DNA of 64,000 bases from Altererythrobacter sp. C41 (lineage in GTDB: Bacteria; Pseudomonadota; Alphaproteobacteria; Sphingomonadales; Sphingomonadaceae). The notes beneath the pieces were generated by a model. That model was not told where the DNA came from. It did no database searches and saw nothing but the letters and a program-made list of their open reading frames with translations. The position numbers and the translations under genes are program-made. Positions 32,827 through 41,822 of this stretch are shown piece by piece. The stretch covers positions 558,001 to 622,000 of the forward strand of contig NZ_JAEVFE010000001.1 of the NCBI RefSeq assembly GCF_016803135.1. The letters run 5' to 3'. Each line of letters begins with the position of its first letter. Within the stretch, counting starts at the first letter, position 1.

Positions 32827-33979
32827 TGCTCAGGCCTTCGGGCCGACTGCCGAATATCCGCGCATACTGATCGATCGCGAACCGGTCCGTCATGCCCGCG
32901 ACGAAATCGCCGATATGCCGCGCCCGCGCCGGTTGCTCGGCCGGCAGGGAAGCACGCCAGGCGGCGGGCAGCGCTGCCGGATCGGCGGCGTAAGCGGCAT
33001 AGAGCTTCGCCACGACCTCGCGCGCGCGCTCGGCCGTCGCGAGCTGCTCCGGATGGAAATAGAGCCGGTCGTACATGAAACGCTTCAGCCGGCGCTCCTG
33101 GGCTCCCATTGCGGGAGAGAAGGTGGCGAGAGCGCGCCCCGCGGCGCGCACGTCGTCGATCGTCGCCATGCCTTCCGCGGCGCGCTGCGTCTGCGCGATA
33201 ACATCGTTCACCATCAGGCCGATCTGCACCCTCACCAGTTCGCGCAACTGGCGCTCGCGCGGAGCGTTGGGGAAGCGCTTTTCGACCTCGCGCCACTGGT
33301 CTGCGACGAAATCCAGCGAAAGCAGGTCGTCGAGCGCGAGAAAGCCCGCTCGCAGCCCGTCGTCGATGTCATGATTGTCGTAGGCGATGTCGTCCGCCAC
33401 CGCGGCAACCTGCGCCTCGAGGGAGGGATAACGGCCGAGATCGAGCGGGAATGCGGCATTCAGTTCGGTCAGCGCCCAGCCCGGCTCCGCAACCGGGCCG
33501 TTATGCTTTGCCAGACCTTCCAGCAGCTCCCATGTGAGATTGAGGCCGTCGTGTTCGCAGTACGGACTTTCGAGGCGCATCAGCACCCGCAGGGCCTGCG
33601 CGTTGTGGTCGAACCCGCCCTCGCCCTCCATCGCCTGCCGGAGCGCATCCTCTCCGGCATGACCGAAGGGCGGGTGTCCAATGTCGTGCGCCAGGCACAG
33701 CGCCTCTGTCAGATCCTCGTCGAGACCCAGCGCGCGCGCGATCACCCGCCCGATCTGCGCGACTTCAAGGCTATGCGTGAGCCGTGTACGATAGTGATCG
33801 CCGTCGGGCGCGATGAAGACCTGCGTCTTCGAGCGCAGCCGGCGGAAGGCGATCGAATGGATGATCCGGTCGCGATCGCGCTGGAACTCGCTCCGCGGCC
33901 CGCGCGCGCCCGCGCGATCTTCAGGAAATTCGCGGCCGCGCGATGCGGCGGGATCGGCGGCGAACAGCGCACGGGTCAT
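32819..33979 (-). CDS. dgt: dGTP triphosphohydrolase-like HD protein
   Basis: A 386-residue HD-domain enzyme of the dGTPase type 2 subfamily that hydrolyses dNTPs to nucleosides and triphosphate. The metal ligands are H69 (RTRLTHSLEVAQI) and H98-D99 (LCLAHDIGHPPFGHAGE); a further aspartate lies in VAAVADDIAYDNHDIDDGLR. DRDRIIHSIAFRRLRSKTQV near residue 36 is typical. The physiological nucleotide preference cannot be read from sequence. Confidence 0.92.
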   Translation of the reverse strand: MTRALFAADPAASRGREFPEDRAGARGPRSEFQRDRDRIIHSIAFRRLRSKTQVFIAPDGDHYRTRLTHSLEVAQIGRVIARALGLDEDLTEALCLAHDIGHPPFGHAGEDALRQAMEGEGGFDHNAQALRVLMRLESPYCEHDGLNLTWELLEGLAKHNGPVAEPGWALTELNAAFPLDLGRYPSLEAQVAAVADDIAYDNHDIDDGLRAGFLALDDLLSLDFVADQWREVEKRFPNAPRERQLRELVRVQIGLMVNDVIAQTQRAAEGMATIDDVRAAGRALATFSPAMGAQERRLKRFMYDRLYFHPEQLATAERAREVVAKLYAAYAADPAALPAAWRASLPAEQPARARHIGDFVAGMTDRFAIDQYARIFGSRPEGLSNV

Positions 33980-34049
33980 GCCGCGCCGCCTAGGTCAGCC
34001 CGGCGCGGGCGGCAACGGGAACAATCGGGCAACCTCGGTGCGGGTCCGT

Positions 34050-34745
34050 TCAACTTTCCCCCAAGATCCAATCGACCGCAGCCTCGCAATGAATGCGCGC
34101 GGAATCGAATATCGGCAGCACGTTGGCATCGACGTCGACGATCATTTCGAGCTCCGTGCATGCGAGCACGATCGCCTCCGCCCCGTCCTGCTCCTTGCGG
34201 GTGATCATGGTCTTGAGCGCACGTTGCGCATCGCGGGTCGCCTTGCCCAGCATCAGCTCGTCGTAGATGATGCGATCGAGCTGCTCGACGTTGTCCATGT
34301 CGGGCGGCAGCAGATCGATCCCGTGCGCAACGAGGCGCTGGCGATAGAAGTTCTCCGTCATCACGTTGCGCGTGCCGATCAGTGCGGCATTGGCGACCCC
34401 GTCCTCCCGCATCCGCTTGCCGATGCATTCGGCAATGTGGATGATCGGAACCGTGACCTGCGCCGCCACTTCGTCGTAGACCTTGTGCATCGAATTGGCC
34501 GCGATCACGATGGCCGTTGCCCCCGCCCCTTCGAGCTGGCGCGCCGAATCTCCGAGAACCTGCGCCGCCCGCTGCCAGTCCTCCGGCTCGTGCAGGCCAT
34601 AGAGCCGCCTGAAATCGAGGCTGTCGATCAGCACCGGCGCACTCGCCATCGGCTCTGCGCGGCGCTGTACCAAGCGGTTGATCCAGTCGTAGTAGGTGCG
34701 CGTCGACACCCAGCTCATGCCGCCGATCAGCCCCAATTTTCGCAA
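34050..34745 (-). CDS. Aspartate/glutamate racemase family protein
   Basis: A 231-residue protein. LGLIGGMSWVSTRTYY and VLACTELEMIV are family hallmarks. The second catalytic cysteine is C196; the first position has serine (S85 in IAANSMHKVY) in place of cysteine, a pattern related to E. coli YgeA, which has threonine there and acts as a slow broad-range amino acid racemase. Genuine Asp racemases have two cysteines. So I expect a broad or altered racemase rather than a strict aspartate racemase. It stands alone between the dGTPase-like gene and the di-haem-like protein gene. Confidence 0.88.
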   Translation of the reverse strand: MRKLGLIGGMSWVSTRTYYDWINRLVQRRAEPMASAPVLIDSLDFRRLYGLHEPEDWQRAAQVLGDSARQLEGAGATAIVIAANSMHKVYDEVAAQVTVPIIHIAECIGKRMREDGVANAALIGTRNVMTENFYRQRLVAHGIDLLPPDMDNVEQLDRIIYDELMLGKATRDAQRALKTMITRKEQDGAEAIVLACTELEMIVDVDANVLPIFDSARIHCEAAVDWILGES

Positions 34746-34897
34746 ACGTCGATCCTTCCTGAAAACGCAATTAGGCGGGGGGCCTTAGCGAAGTCGGGTG
34801 TCGGCCGTCCACAGGGCGCGTGCGCGACTGGGCGCTTGTTTCAGTCATCCCAAGGAAGTTGGCCGCGCACAGGAGTGCTGGTGACGATGCCCGCTCG

Positions 34898-35926
34898 CTA
34901 CGGCTCCAGACCGGAAATCCAGCGCTCCACCGCCTCGACCCCTTCGGGATCGACGGTCGCCTTGCCCAGTTCGGGCATTGCGACGCCCGGCTCGGCGCTT
35001 GCCATGCGGTGAGCCAGGATCGATTCTTCCGGCTTTCCCGGAACTACATCGAACAGCAGGCCGCCGGACCCCCGGCCCGCAGCGACGGGCCGTTTCATGA
35101 TCCCGATCGCAGCCGGCTCGCGCTGTTCCCAACGCAGATCGAGGCCGGAGTTCGAAGCCGTGGCGGATGGCCGGTGGCAATGGGCGCAATTGACATCCAG
35201 ATAGGCGCGCGCCGCATCGGCCGCGCTCGCGTCACCACGCGCTTCCCATAGTGGCAGGACGTCCGCCCCGTCCGGCACTCGATCGAGCATGCCGCGCGCG
35301 ACCATCTCGCCCAGCCATTCGTGAGACAGGTTGCGCGCCTTGGGGCCGATCGGAATCACCTCGCCGGCGAGACCGTGGCATTCCTTGCACTGGTTCTTGT
35401 TGGGCACGCGGTAGCTGATCGCCTCCCCGCGCGGTGTAACGAGATCGACCCGTGCGCCTGCAACGGCCAGTCGCGCCTCGGTCTGCTCGTCGTTCCAGAG
35501 GTAAGGCAATGCCAGCCAACCATCTGCGCGGTGAAGCAGCACGCGCGTCTCGATCAAGCGGCGCGCCTCGCCTTCGCCGAATGCGAAGGTCTTGATCAGC
35601 GCCGCGCCCACCGGGATTTCGAGCAGGCCCTCGCCGTCGGCCGAGGCGCCGACGCCTGCCGGCAGGTAGATGAACCGCAGCTTCTCCGCCCCGTCGGAAT
35701 AGAGCGGCGTGTTGAGGCGGTAGGGGATGACGCGCGCAGCGGGTACCTGAGCCGGCGCATCGGCGAAGAACCCGAACTCGGCGAGCGTTCGCGGCAGCCC
35801 GCCCATCACCGCCGCGTCGTTGACGGCAACCGGTGCGGCGGTCGCCGCGCGTTGGCCCGAATGCGCGGCGATGCTGCCGGTAAGGGCCAGGATCCCGGCC
35901 CCGACCAAGATCGCCGCCCGTTTCAC
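34898..35926 (-). CDS. Di-haem c-type-like secreted protein (SO2930/HNE_0200 family)
   Basis: About 342 residues from a GTG overlapping the previous stop (GTGA). A signal peptide/anchor (residues 1-21) precedes LNTPLYSDGAEKLRFIYLP, a hallmark of this family. Two CxxCH haem-binding motifs are seen at 180-184 (CKECH) and 247-251 (CAHCH), and a C-terminal MASAEPGVAMPELGK could supply an axial methionine. It is translationally coupled to the beta-helix gene; this pair recurs as neighbours in other proteobacteria (TIGR03805/TIGR03806, from memory). The reaction is unknown; a periplasmic redox role is inferred. Confidence 0.88.
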   Translation of the reverse strand: MKRAAILVGAGILALTGSIAAHSGQRAATAAPVAVNDAAVMGGLPRTLAEFGFFADAPAQVPAARVIPYRLNTPLYSDGAEKLRFIYLPAGVGASADGEGLLEIPVGAALIKTFAFGEGEARRLIETRVLLHRADGWLALPYLWNDEQTEARLAVAGARVDLVTPRGEAISYRVPNKNQCKECHGLAGEVIPIGPKARNLSHEWLGEMVARGMLDRVPDGADVLPLWEARGDASAADAARAYLDVNCAHCHRPSATASNSGLDLRWEQREPAAIGIMKRPVAAGRGSGGLLFDVVPGKPEESILAHRMASAEPGVAMPELGKATVDPEGVEAVERWISGLEP

Positions 35927-37131
35927 TTGAGCCGCGCCTCCAGCTCCGCACTGGCGCCCCAACCCTCGGTCGAGATCGGTTGCCCGGGCCGACCGACCTC
36001 GAGCGGCCCGGGCTGCGCGCCTGTCATGCCCTTGCCCTGTTCAGTGAGGTTGAGCGACCAGCCCTTGAGATCGGAATGGACCCTGAGCGGCGTGTACTCG
36101 GCACCGCCATCGGTCAGGCCGTCCCACATGACCGGGGGCAGCGCGCCGCCGAACGCCGCCGTCAATTGTTCCGCGCCGTCGAGCTGCGGGTCGGTGCCGC
36201 CCGCATCCACGGCGTTCCACGCGATCGTAACTTCGCGCGGATAGGGATTATAGTCCGCGTCTTCGAAGGGTAGCGGATAGGCGATGACCATGATCGGCGC
36301 CGTGGGATTGTCGTAGAGCAGGTTCTGCCCGACCCAGACGTTCTCGTTTGCCATGACCATCACGCCGGTGCCGCGCGGCACGGTGGCGACGATATTGCCC
36401 TCCGGCGCGAAGTTGGGGGTGGTGTTCGCGGCGACGAGGTTGTCGCGCACGATCACGTTGCCACCACCCATCACCGGCAGGTTGGGCAGGTCGAACACGA
36501 GGATGCCTCCGGTGTTGCGGCTGACGAAGTTGCGTTCGACGATCGCGTCCCGGCTATTCTCGATCTCGATCCCCGCGACGTTATCCGTCGCGACCGAATT
36601 GCGGACGGTGATCTTGCTCGACTGGCCGACGTATATCCCCGCGTCCGATGCACCCGAAACCTCGGTGCCGTCGATCAGGATATTGGTGCTCTCGACCGGA
36701 TAGATACCGTAAGCGCCATTGGTCGGCTTCGGTCCGCCGGTCCAGGTGACGCGGATCGCGTGGTAGACGATGTTGTCGGCGCCCTTGGACTTGATCCCGT
36801 CCCCCTTGGGGTTCTCGACCGCGAAATCGCGCAGGGTAACGCCATCGGAGGTGACGAGCAGGCCCTCGCCCGAGCCTTGCTGGCTGGTGTAATCGAGGAT
36901 GGTGGCCTCTATCCCGGCGCCCCGGACCGTGACGTCGTCGACATCGAGCGAAAGCCCGTCGGTCAATTCGAAACGGCCCGCGCCGAGCGCGATCTCGTCG
37001 CCCGGCTGGGCGAGGATCAGCGCCTCCTGCAAGCGCTCCTGCGCGCCTTCTCCGGGCTCGACGGCGATGGTTTCGGCAAGAACGGGTGCAGCGCTCGCAA
37101 GCGCAAGTGCGACAATCGACAGTCTGATCAT
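35923..37131 (-). CDS. Secreted parallel beta-helix repeat protein
   Basis: A 402-residue protein with signal peptide MIRLSIVALALASAAPVLA. From about residue 20 a right-handed beta-helix of PbH1/NosD-like repeats runs to about 300: repeated patterns such as VRGAGIEATILDY, NILIDGTEVSGASDAGIYVG, IEIENSRDAIVERNFVSRNT and GNVIVRDNLVAANTTPN. Such helices bind or cut polysaccharides or act as scaffolds. It is the first gene of a coupled pair with the di-haem-like protein, overlapping by four bases. The substrate is unknown. Confidence 0.9.
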   Translation of the reverse strand: MIRLSIVALALASAAPVLAETIAVEPGEGAQERLQEALILAQPGDEIALGAGRFELTDGLSLDVDDVTVRGAGIEATILDYTSQQGSGEGLLVTSDGVTLRDFAVENPKGDGIKSKGADNIVYHAIRVTWTGGPKPTNGAYGIYPVESTNILIDGTEVSGASDAGIYVGQSSKITVRNSVATDNVAGIEIENSRDAIVERNFVSRNTGGILVFDLPNLPVMGGGNVIVRDNLVAANTTPNFAPEGNIVATVPRGTGVMVMANENVWVGQNLLYDNPTAPIMVIAYPLPFEDADYNPYPREVTIAWNAVDAGGTDPQLDGAEQLTAAFGGALPPVMWDGLTDGGAEYTPLRVHSDLKGWSLNLTEQGKGMTGAQPGPLEVGRPGQPISTEGWGASAELEARLK

Positions 37132-37201
37132 GTGAGTCTCTCCCCTGCAACCTATTCTGCCGCGCAGATGGAGGATTGCAAGCTGTCCTTGGAGGAGAGG
37201 C

Positions 37202-38671
37202 TTAGTCCAGCGCCTTCACAATCTCTTCGACCATCTTCTTCGCGTCGGCGAGCAGCATCATGGTCTGGTCCATGTAGAACACGTCGTTGTCGACACCCGC
37301 ATACCCGACGCCGCCCATCGAGCGCTTGATGAAGAAGACCTGCTTGGCCTTGTCCACGTCGAACACCGGCATGCCGTAGATCGGGCTGGACTTGTCGGTC
37401 TTGGCAGCCGGGTTGACCACGTCGTTCGCGCCGATAACGAAGGCGACGTCCGCCGTCGCGAACTCGGAGTTGATGTCCTCCAGCTCGAACACTTCGTCGT
37501 AGGGCACGTTGGCTTCGGCGAGCAGCACGTTCATGTGGCCCGGCATGCGGCCGGCGACGGGGTGAATGGCGTACTTCACCTCCACGCCCTTTTCCTTGAG
37601 GACATCGGCCATCTCCCGCAGCGCGTGCTGCGCCTGGGCCACGGCCATGCCGTAGCCGGGGATGATGATGACCTTCTCCGCCTGTTCCAGCATGAAGGCC
37701 GCATCGGCGGCGCTGCCCTGCTTGTAGGGGCGCTGTTCCTTCGGCTCGCCCCCGCCCGCGCTCGCATCCGCGCCGAAGCCGCCCGCGATCACCGAAATGA
37801 AGCTGCGGTTCATCGCGCGGCACATGATGTAGCTGAGGATCGCGCCCGAACTGCCGACCAGCGCGCCGGTGACGATCATCGCGGTGTTGTGCAGCGTGAA
37901 CCCCATCGCCGCGGCAGCCCACCCCGAGTAGGAGTTGAGCATCGAGACGACGACCGGCATATCCGCCCCACCGATCGGGATGATCAACAGGAAGCCGATC
38001 ACGAAGGCCGCCGCGACGATCGCCCAGAACAACCATCCTTCCCCGGGTCCCGCGTTGGGCGCGAGCGCGTAGGCAGCGGTCATGCCGAGGATTGCGATCA
38101 GCGTACCGAGGTTGATCACATGCCGCGCGGGCAGAAGGATCGGAGCCCCGCTCATATTACCGTTGAGTTTGGCGAAGGCGATCACCGAACCGGAGAACGT
38201 GATTGCCCCAATCGCCGCGCCGAGAGCCATTTCCACGCGGCTGACGGCAAGGATGTTGCCGTCGAGCCCGAGGATGTCGAATGATCCGGGGTTGAGGAAA
38301 GCAGCCGCCGCCACGAGTACCGCTGCCAGCCCGACCAGCGAGTGGAACGCCGCGACGAGCTGCGGCATCGCGGTCATGGCGATACGGCGTGCGATGATGA
38401 AACCGATCGCGCCGCCGACCGCGATCGCGACCAAAATTTCCGGCAGTCCTGCGATCTCGTGCGTGACGAGAGTCGTCACCACGGCGATCAGCATGCCTGC
38501 CATGCCGAAGCGGTTGCCGCGCCGGCTAGTCGACGGGCTCGAAAGGCCACGCAGCGCGAGAATGAACAGCACGCCGCTGGCGAGATAGGCGAGTGCGACC
38601 CACGGGCTCACCGCATGCGCCGCGTCCGCAGCGATCGAGAGGTCGGAAACCGCATCCGGCGGGAGCGTCAT
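37202..38671 (-). CDS. pntB: NAD(P) transhydrogenase subunit beta
   Basis: A 489-residue subunit of the proton-translocating transhydrogenase. The N-terminal two thirds hold about nine membrane helices (GNRFGMAGMLIAVVTTLVTH, IGGADMPVVVSMLNSYSGWA); the C-terminal NADP(H)-binding domain shows VIIIPGYGMAVAQAQHALRE, HPVAGRMPGHMNVLLAEANV and VIGANDVVNPAA. It is the last gene of a pntA1-pntA2-pntB operon. Confidence 0.97.
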   Translation of the reverse strand: MTLPPDAVSDLSIAADAAHAVSPWVALAYLASGVLFILALRGLSSPSTSRRGNRFGMAGMLIAVVTTLVTHEIAGLPEILVAIAVGGAIGFIIARRIAMTAMPQLVAAFHSLVGLAAVLVAAAAFLNPGSFDILGLDGNILAVSRVEMALGAAIGAITFSGSVIAFAKLNGNMSGAPILLPARHVINLGTLIAILGMTAAYALAPNAGPGEGWLFWAIVAAAFVIGFLLIIPIGGADMPVVVSMLNSYSGWAAAAMGFTLHNTAMIVTGALVGSSGAILSYIMCRAMNRSFISVIAGGFGADASAGGGEPKEQRPYKQGSAADAAFMLEQAEKVIIIPGYGMAVAQAQHALREMADVLKEKGVEVKYAIHPVAGRMPGHMNVLLAEANVPYDEVFELEDINSEFATADVAFVIGANDVVNPAAKTDKSSPIYGMPVFDVDKAKQVFFIKRSMGGVGYAGVDNDVFYMDQTMMLLADAKKMVEEIVKALD

Positions 38672-38672
38672 C

Positions 38673-38957
38673 TCAATTGCGCTCCTTCTTCTTGTACATC
38701 GCGAGCATGCGCTCGGTCACAGCAAAGCCGCCGAAGATGTTGACGCTGGCAAGCACGACGCCGGCAAGGCCGAGCCACTTCGCCCCCGGCACTTCGGCCG
38801 CCGCCGCGGCGATCAGGGCGCCGACGATGATCACGCTGGAAATCGCATTCGTCACCGCCATCAGCGGCGTGTGCAGCGCGGGGGTGACGGACCAGACGAC
38901 GTAATACCCGACGAAGCAGGCGAGAACGAAGATCGACAGGATCGATATGAAGTCCAT
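38673..38957 (-). CDS. pntA2: NAD(P) transhydrogenase subunit alpha, membrane part
   Basis: A 94-residue, three-helix membrane subunit (domain IIa) that in E. coli is fused to PntA. VWSVTPALHTPLMAVTNAIS and LGLAGVVLASVNIFGGFAVT are conserved. The split alpha subunit (pntA1 plus pntA2) is normal in alphaproteobacteria. One base separates it from pntB. Confidence 0.96.
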   Translation of the reverse strand: MDFISILSIFVLACFVGYYVVWSVTPALHTPLMAVTNAISSVIIVGALIAAAAAEVPGAKWLGLAGVVLASVNIFGGFAVTERMLAMYKKKERN

Positions 38958-38970
38958 CAGATTTCCGCCC

Positions 38971-40092
38971 TCACCCCTTCAGCCTCTCGTTCACGATCTC
39001 GCCACCGCGCGTCAGGCGCACCGCATCGCCGATCTCTTCATCCAGCACGGGCCGGCCCTGCTCCTTGTCCCAGAAGGCGGAGAGGAAGTTGTAGTGATTG
39101 CGGGCGAAGAGCGCGCTGGCGTCGGCAGCGAGGTGCGCGGCGGTATTGGAATAGCCGACGATCTTCACGCCATGCTTCTCCACCACCTGATCGGCCACAG
39201 AACCTTCGACGTTCCCGCCTTGGGCCACGGCGAGGTCGAAGATCACGCTACCCGGCTTCATGGTTGCGATCTGCGCTTCGGAGATCAGGCGCGGCGCGGC
39301 GCGGCCGGGGATCAACGCTGTCGTGATGACGATGTCCTGCTTGGCGATATGGCCGGAAACCAGCTCGGCCTGTGCCTTCTGGTATTCCTCCGACATTTCG
39401 GTGGCGTAGCCGCCGCTGCCCTCGCCCTCGATCCCGGCGACGGTTTCGACGAACACCGGCTTGGCGCCGAGCGACTGGATCTGCTCTTTCGTGGCCGAAC
39501 GCACGTCGGTCGCAGAAACCTGCGCGCCCAGCCGGCGGGCCGTGGCAATCGCCTGCAAGCCCGCGACGCCGACACCCATGACGAAGACTTTAGCGGCCTG
39601 GATCGTGCCCGCCGCGGTCATCATCATCGGGAACGCGCGGCCATAGACGTCCGCCGCGGCGATCACCGCCTTGTAGCCGGCGAGGTTGGACTGGCTGGAG
39701 AGCACGTCCATGCTCTGCGCGCGGGTGATGCGCGGCATGAACTCCATGCTGAGCGCCTCGACGCCCGCCTTCGCATAGGCATCGACACGCGCGCGCTGGC
39801 CGAACGGATCGAACAGCGCCGCGACCCATGCGCCAGGTTTAGTCCCCTCCAGCAAGGCCACGTCGGGCGCCTGGATGCCGAGGACGATATCCGCATCCTT
39901 CGCCACCTCGGCGGCGGACCCGAGTTCGGCGCCCGCCTCGCGATAGGCGGCGTCGGACACCGATGCGGATTCGCCCGCGCCTTCCTCGATCGCCACCGCC
40001 GCGCCCAGCGCGACGAACTTCTTCACCGTTTCGGGCGTGGCCGCGACCCGGGTCTCGCCCGGCGCGCGTTCCTTGAGGACGGCGATCCGCAA
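38971..40092 (-). CDS. pntA1: NAD(P) transhydrogenase subunit alpha part 1, NAD-binding
   Basis: A 373-residue soluble domain I that binds NAD(H). RIAVLKERAPGETRVAATPE at the N-terminus, VFVMGVGVAGLQAIATARRL (Rossmann motif) and VIFDLAVAQGGNVE are typical. The TTG at 40092 puts RIAVLKE right after the initiator, as in homologues; the longer reading to 40164 would run across the small oxidase gene, so it is rejected. The ribosome site of this start is poor; translation may be coupled to the gene 11 bases upstream. Confidence 0.93.
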   Translation of the reverse strand: MRIAVLKERAPGETRVAATPETVKKFVALGAAVAIEEGAGESASVSDAAYREAGAELGSAAEVAKDADIVLGIQAPDVALLEGTKPGAWVAALFDPFGQRARVDAYAKAGVEALSMEFMPRITRAQSMDVLSSQSNLAGYKAVIAAADVYGRAFPMMMTAAGTIQAAKVFVMGVGVAGLQAIATARRLGAQVSATDVRSATKEQIQSLGAKPVFVETVAGIEGEGSGGYATEMSEEYQKAQAELVSGHIAKQDIVITTALIPGRAAPRLISEAQIATMKPGSVIFDLAVAQGGNVEGSVADQVVEKHGVKIVGYSNTAAHLAADASALFARNHYNFLSAFWDKEQGRPVLDEEIGDAVRLTRGGEIVNERLKG

Positions 40093-40103
40093 GATGGCGT
40101 CGG

Positions 40104-40229
40104 TCAGCTTGAGATCAGGATGACGATGATCAGCGTTGCGATCGCGATCGTCGGAACCGACCACTTCAGCATGCTGATGAAGCCTGCGTAGGTCGCGTTG
40201 GCCGCCTTCATGTCGTTACCCGAAGCCAT
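40104..40229 (-). CDS. aa3-type cytochrome c oxidase subunit IV (41 aa)
   Basis: A tiny 41-residue protein: MASGNDMKAANATYAGFISM followed by one membrane helix (WSVPTIAIATLIIVILIS). The N-terminal cytoplasmic segment with ATYAGFISMLKWS then the helix is the bacterial aa3-type subunit IV pattern (PF07835). It heads the transhydrogenase operon, about 30 kb from the main cox genes; this separate position next to pntA is one I recognise from other alphaproteobacteria. It is easily missed because of its size. Confidence 0.88.
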   Translation of the reverse strand: MASGNDMKAANATYAGFISMLKWSVPTIAIATLIIVILISS

Positions 40230-40384
40230 TTGTATTCATTTCCCCAAGAGATACGTTTGCACGAGGCTCTATCGCGCCGGGTGCACGGCATCAAGCCTCG
40301 TGGGGGTGGCAACAGCCTTAATCGGACCTTTACCCCCGCCCCGTAAATCGAACGCCTGTACCGCAGCGGGACGGTTTGGGGACG

Positions 40385-41803
40385 ATGGCCGAAAACGAAT
40401 CACGTCTTTTGATGCTGATCGACGACGAACCGGCGCAGAGCCGGCTGATCGCCGCGCTGGCCGCGCGCGAGGGATGGCGCACGCTCGTCGTGAAGGATTC
40501 CGAAACCGCCATCGCGACCCTCGGCACCCGAGAAGGCATGCAGCTTTCGGCGATCATCCTCGATCAATGGGTGCCCGGCGACGATGCCTGCGCGCTGATC
40601 GAGGAACTGAAGAGCCGCCGCCCGGCCCTGCCGATCCTGATGCTGACGACCAGTGCTTCTCCGCTCCTCGCGGTCGAGGCGATGCGCGCGGGCGCAACCG
40701 ACTATCTCATCAAGCCCGTCGCGCCCGACCGGCTGATGCAGGCGCTGCGCAGCGCGACAAAGCGCGAGGCGCCCAAGGACGAGCTCCAGCCGCTGACCGA
40801 GAAGATGCCGGCCTCACTCGACTTCGATGCGATGATCGGCACATCGCCATCGTTCCGTACCGCGCTCGCCCGCGCGGCCAAGGCGGCGCGCGGGCACGGC
40901 CCGGTTCTGATCGAGGGCGAGACCGGCACGGGCAAGGAAATGCTGGTGCGCGCGATGTACGCCGCATCGCCCCGCGCGAAGGCGTCTTTCCGGATGATCA
41001 ACGTCGGCGGCGTGCCGTCGAGCTCGATCGAATCGATGCTGTTCGGTCACGAGCAAGGCGCGTTCCCCGGCGCGTTCGACCGGCAGATCGGCGCGCTGCA
41101 GCATTGCGACGGAGGCACCCTGTTCCTCGACGAGATCGACCGCCTCGACCGATCGGTGCAGGAGCGGCTGGCCGACTGCCTCGAGCAGGGGATCGTCCGC
41201 CCCACGGGCGCGCGGCACGGATTCCGCGTCGACGTGCGCCTGCTCACCGCGAGCAATCTGCCGCTCGCCGAATTCGTCCAGGGAGGCCATTTCGACGAGC
41301 GGCTGCTCGCCGCGATCGCGCCCACGACGATCGTGCTCCCACCCCTGCGCGAACGACAGGGCGACATACCTGCGCTCACCCGCCATTTCCTCGCGCGGAT
41401 CGGAGAGCAGCCGGGCCTCCGACACCATTCGATCACCGACGGTGCGCTGCAACTCCTCGCGGCATTCGACTGGCCGGGCAACGTGCGCCAGCTCCAGTCG
41501 GTGCTGTTCCGCGCCGCCGTCTATTGCGAAGGCGAGACGCTCACCATCGAAAGCTTCCCGCAGTTGCTGGAGCTTGTCGGGGATTTCGGCCATGCCGCCG
41601 CGGCCGTGCAGGACGGCGCCGGGGTGCAGCTCTATACCGACGACGGCAACCTGCGTCCGCTCGAGGAGATCGAGGCCGACGTGATCCGCCTCGCCATTGG
41701 CCACTATCGCGGCCGGATGACGGAAGTCGCCCGTCGCCTCGGCATCGGCCGCTCCACGCTCTATCGCAAGCTCGGCGAACTCGGAATCGACAACGCGGCC
41801 TAG
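40385..41803 (+). CDS. Sigma-54-type response regulator with an altered GAFTGA loop
   Basis: A 472-residue NtrC-like protein. A receiver domain (1-125) has acidic pocket DD at 13-14, phosphate acceptor D60 (AIILDQWVPG) and lysine K110. The AAA+ domain has Walker A GETGTGKE (178-185) and Walker B GGTLFLDEID. The GAFTGA loop that engages sigma-54 reads GAFPGA (225-230). A Fis-type HTH ends the protein (RRLGIGRSTLYRKLGELG). No kinase gene is adjacent. The ATG at 40385 is used; a TTG nine bases upstream is in frame. With T changed to P, activation of sigma-54 is doubtful. Confidence 0.9.
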   Translation: MAENESRLLMLIDDEPAQSRLIAALAAREGWRTLVVKDSETAIATLGTREGMQLSAIILDQWVPGDDACALIEELKSRRPALPILMLTTSASPLLAVEAMRAGATDYLIKPVAPDRLMQALRSATKREAPKDELQPLTEKMPASLDFDAMIGTSPSFRTALARAAKAARGHGPVLIEGETGTGKEMLVRAMYAASPRAKASFRMINVGGVPSSSIESMLFGHEQGAFPGAFDRQIGALQHCDGGTLFLDEIDRLDRSVQERLADCLEQGIVRPTGARHGFRVDVRLLTASNLPLAEFVQGGHFDERLLAAIAPTTIVLPPLRERQGDIPALTRHFLARIGEQPGLRHHSITDGALQLLAAFDWPGNVRQLQSVLFRAAVYCEGETLTIESFPQLLELVGDFGHAAAAVQDGAGVQLYTDDGNLRPLEEIEADVIRLAIGHYRGRMTEVARRLGIGRSTLYRKLGELGIDNAA

Positions 41804-41822
41804 GCACCTTACCCGGCACGCC

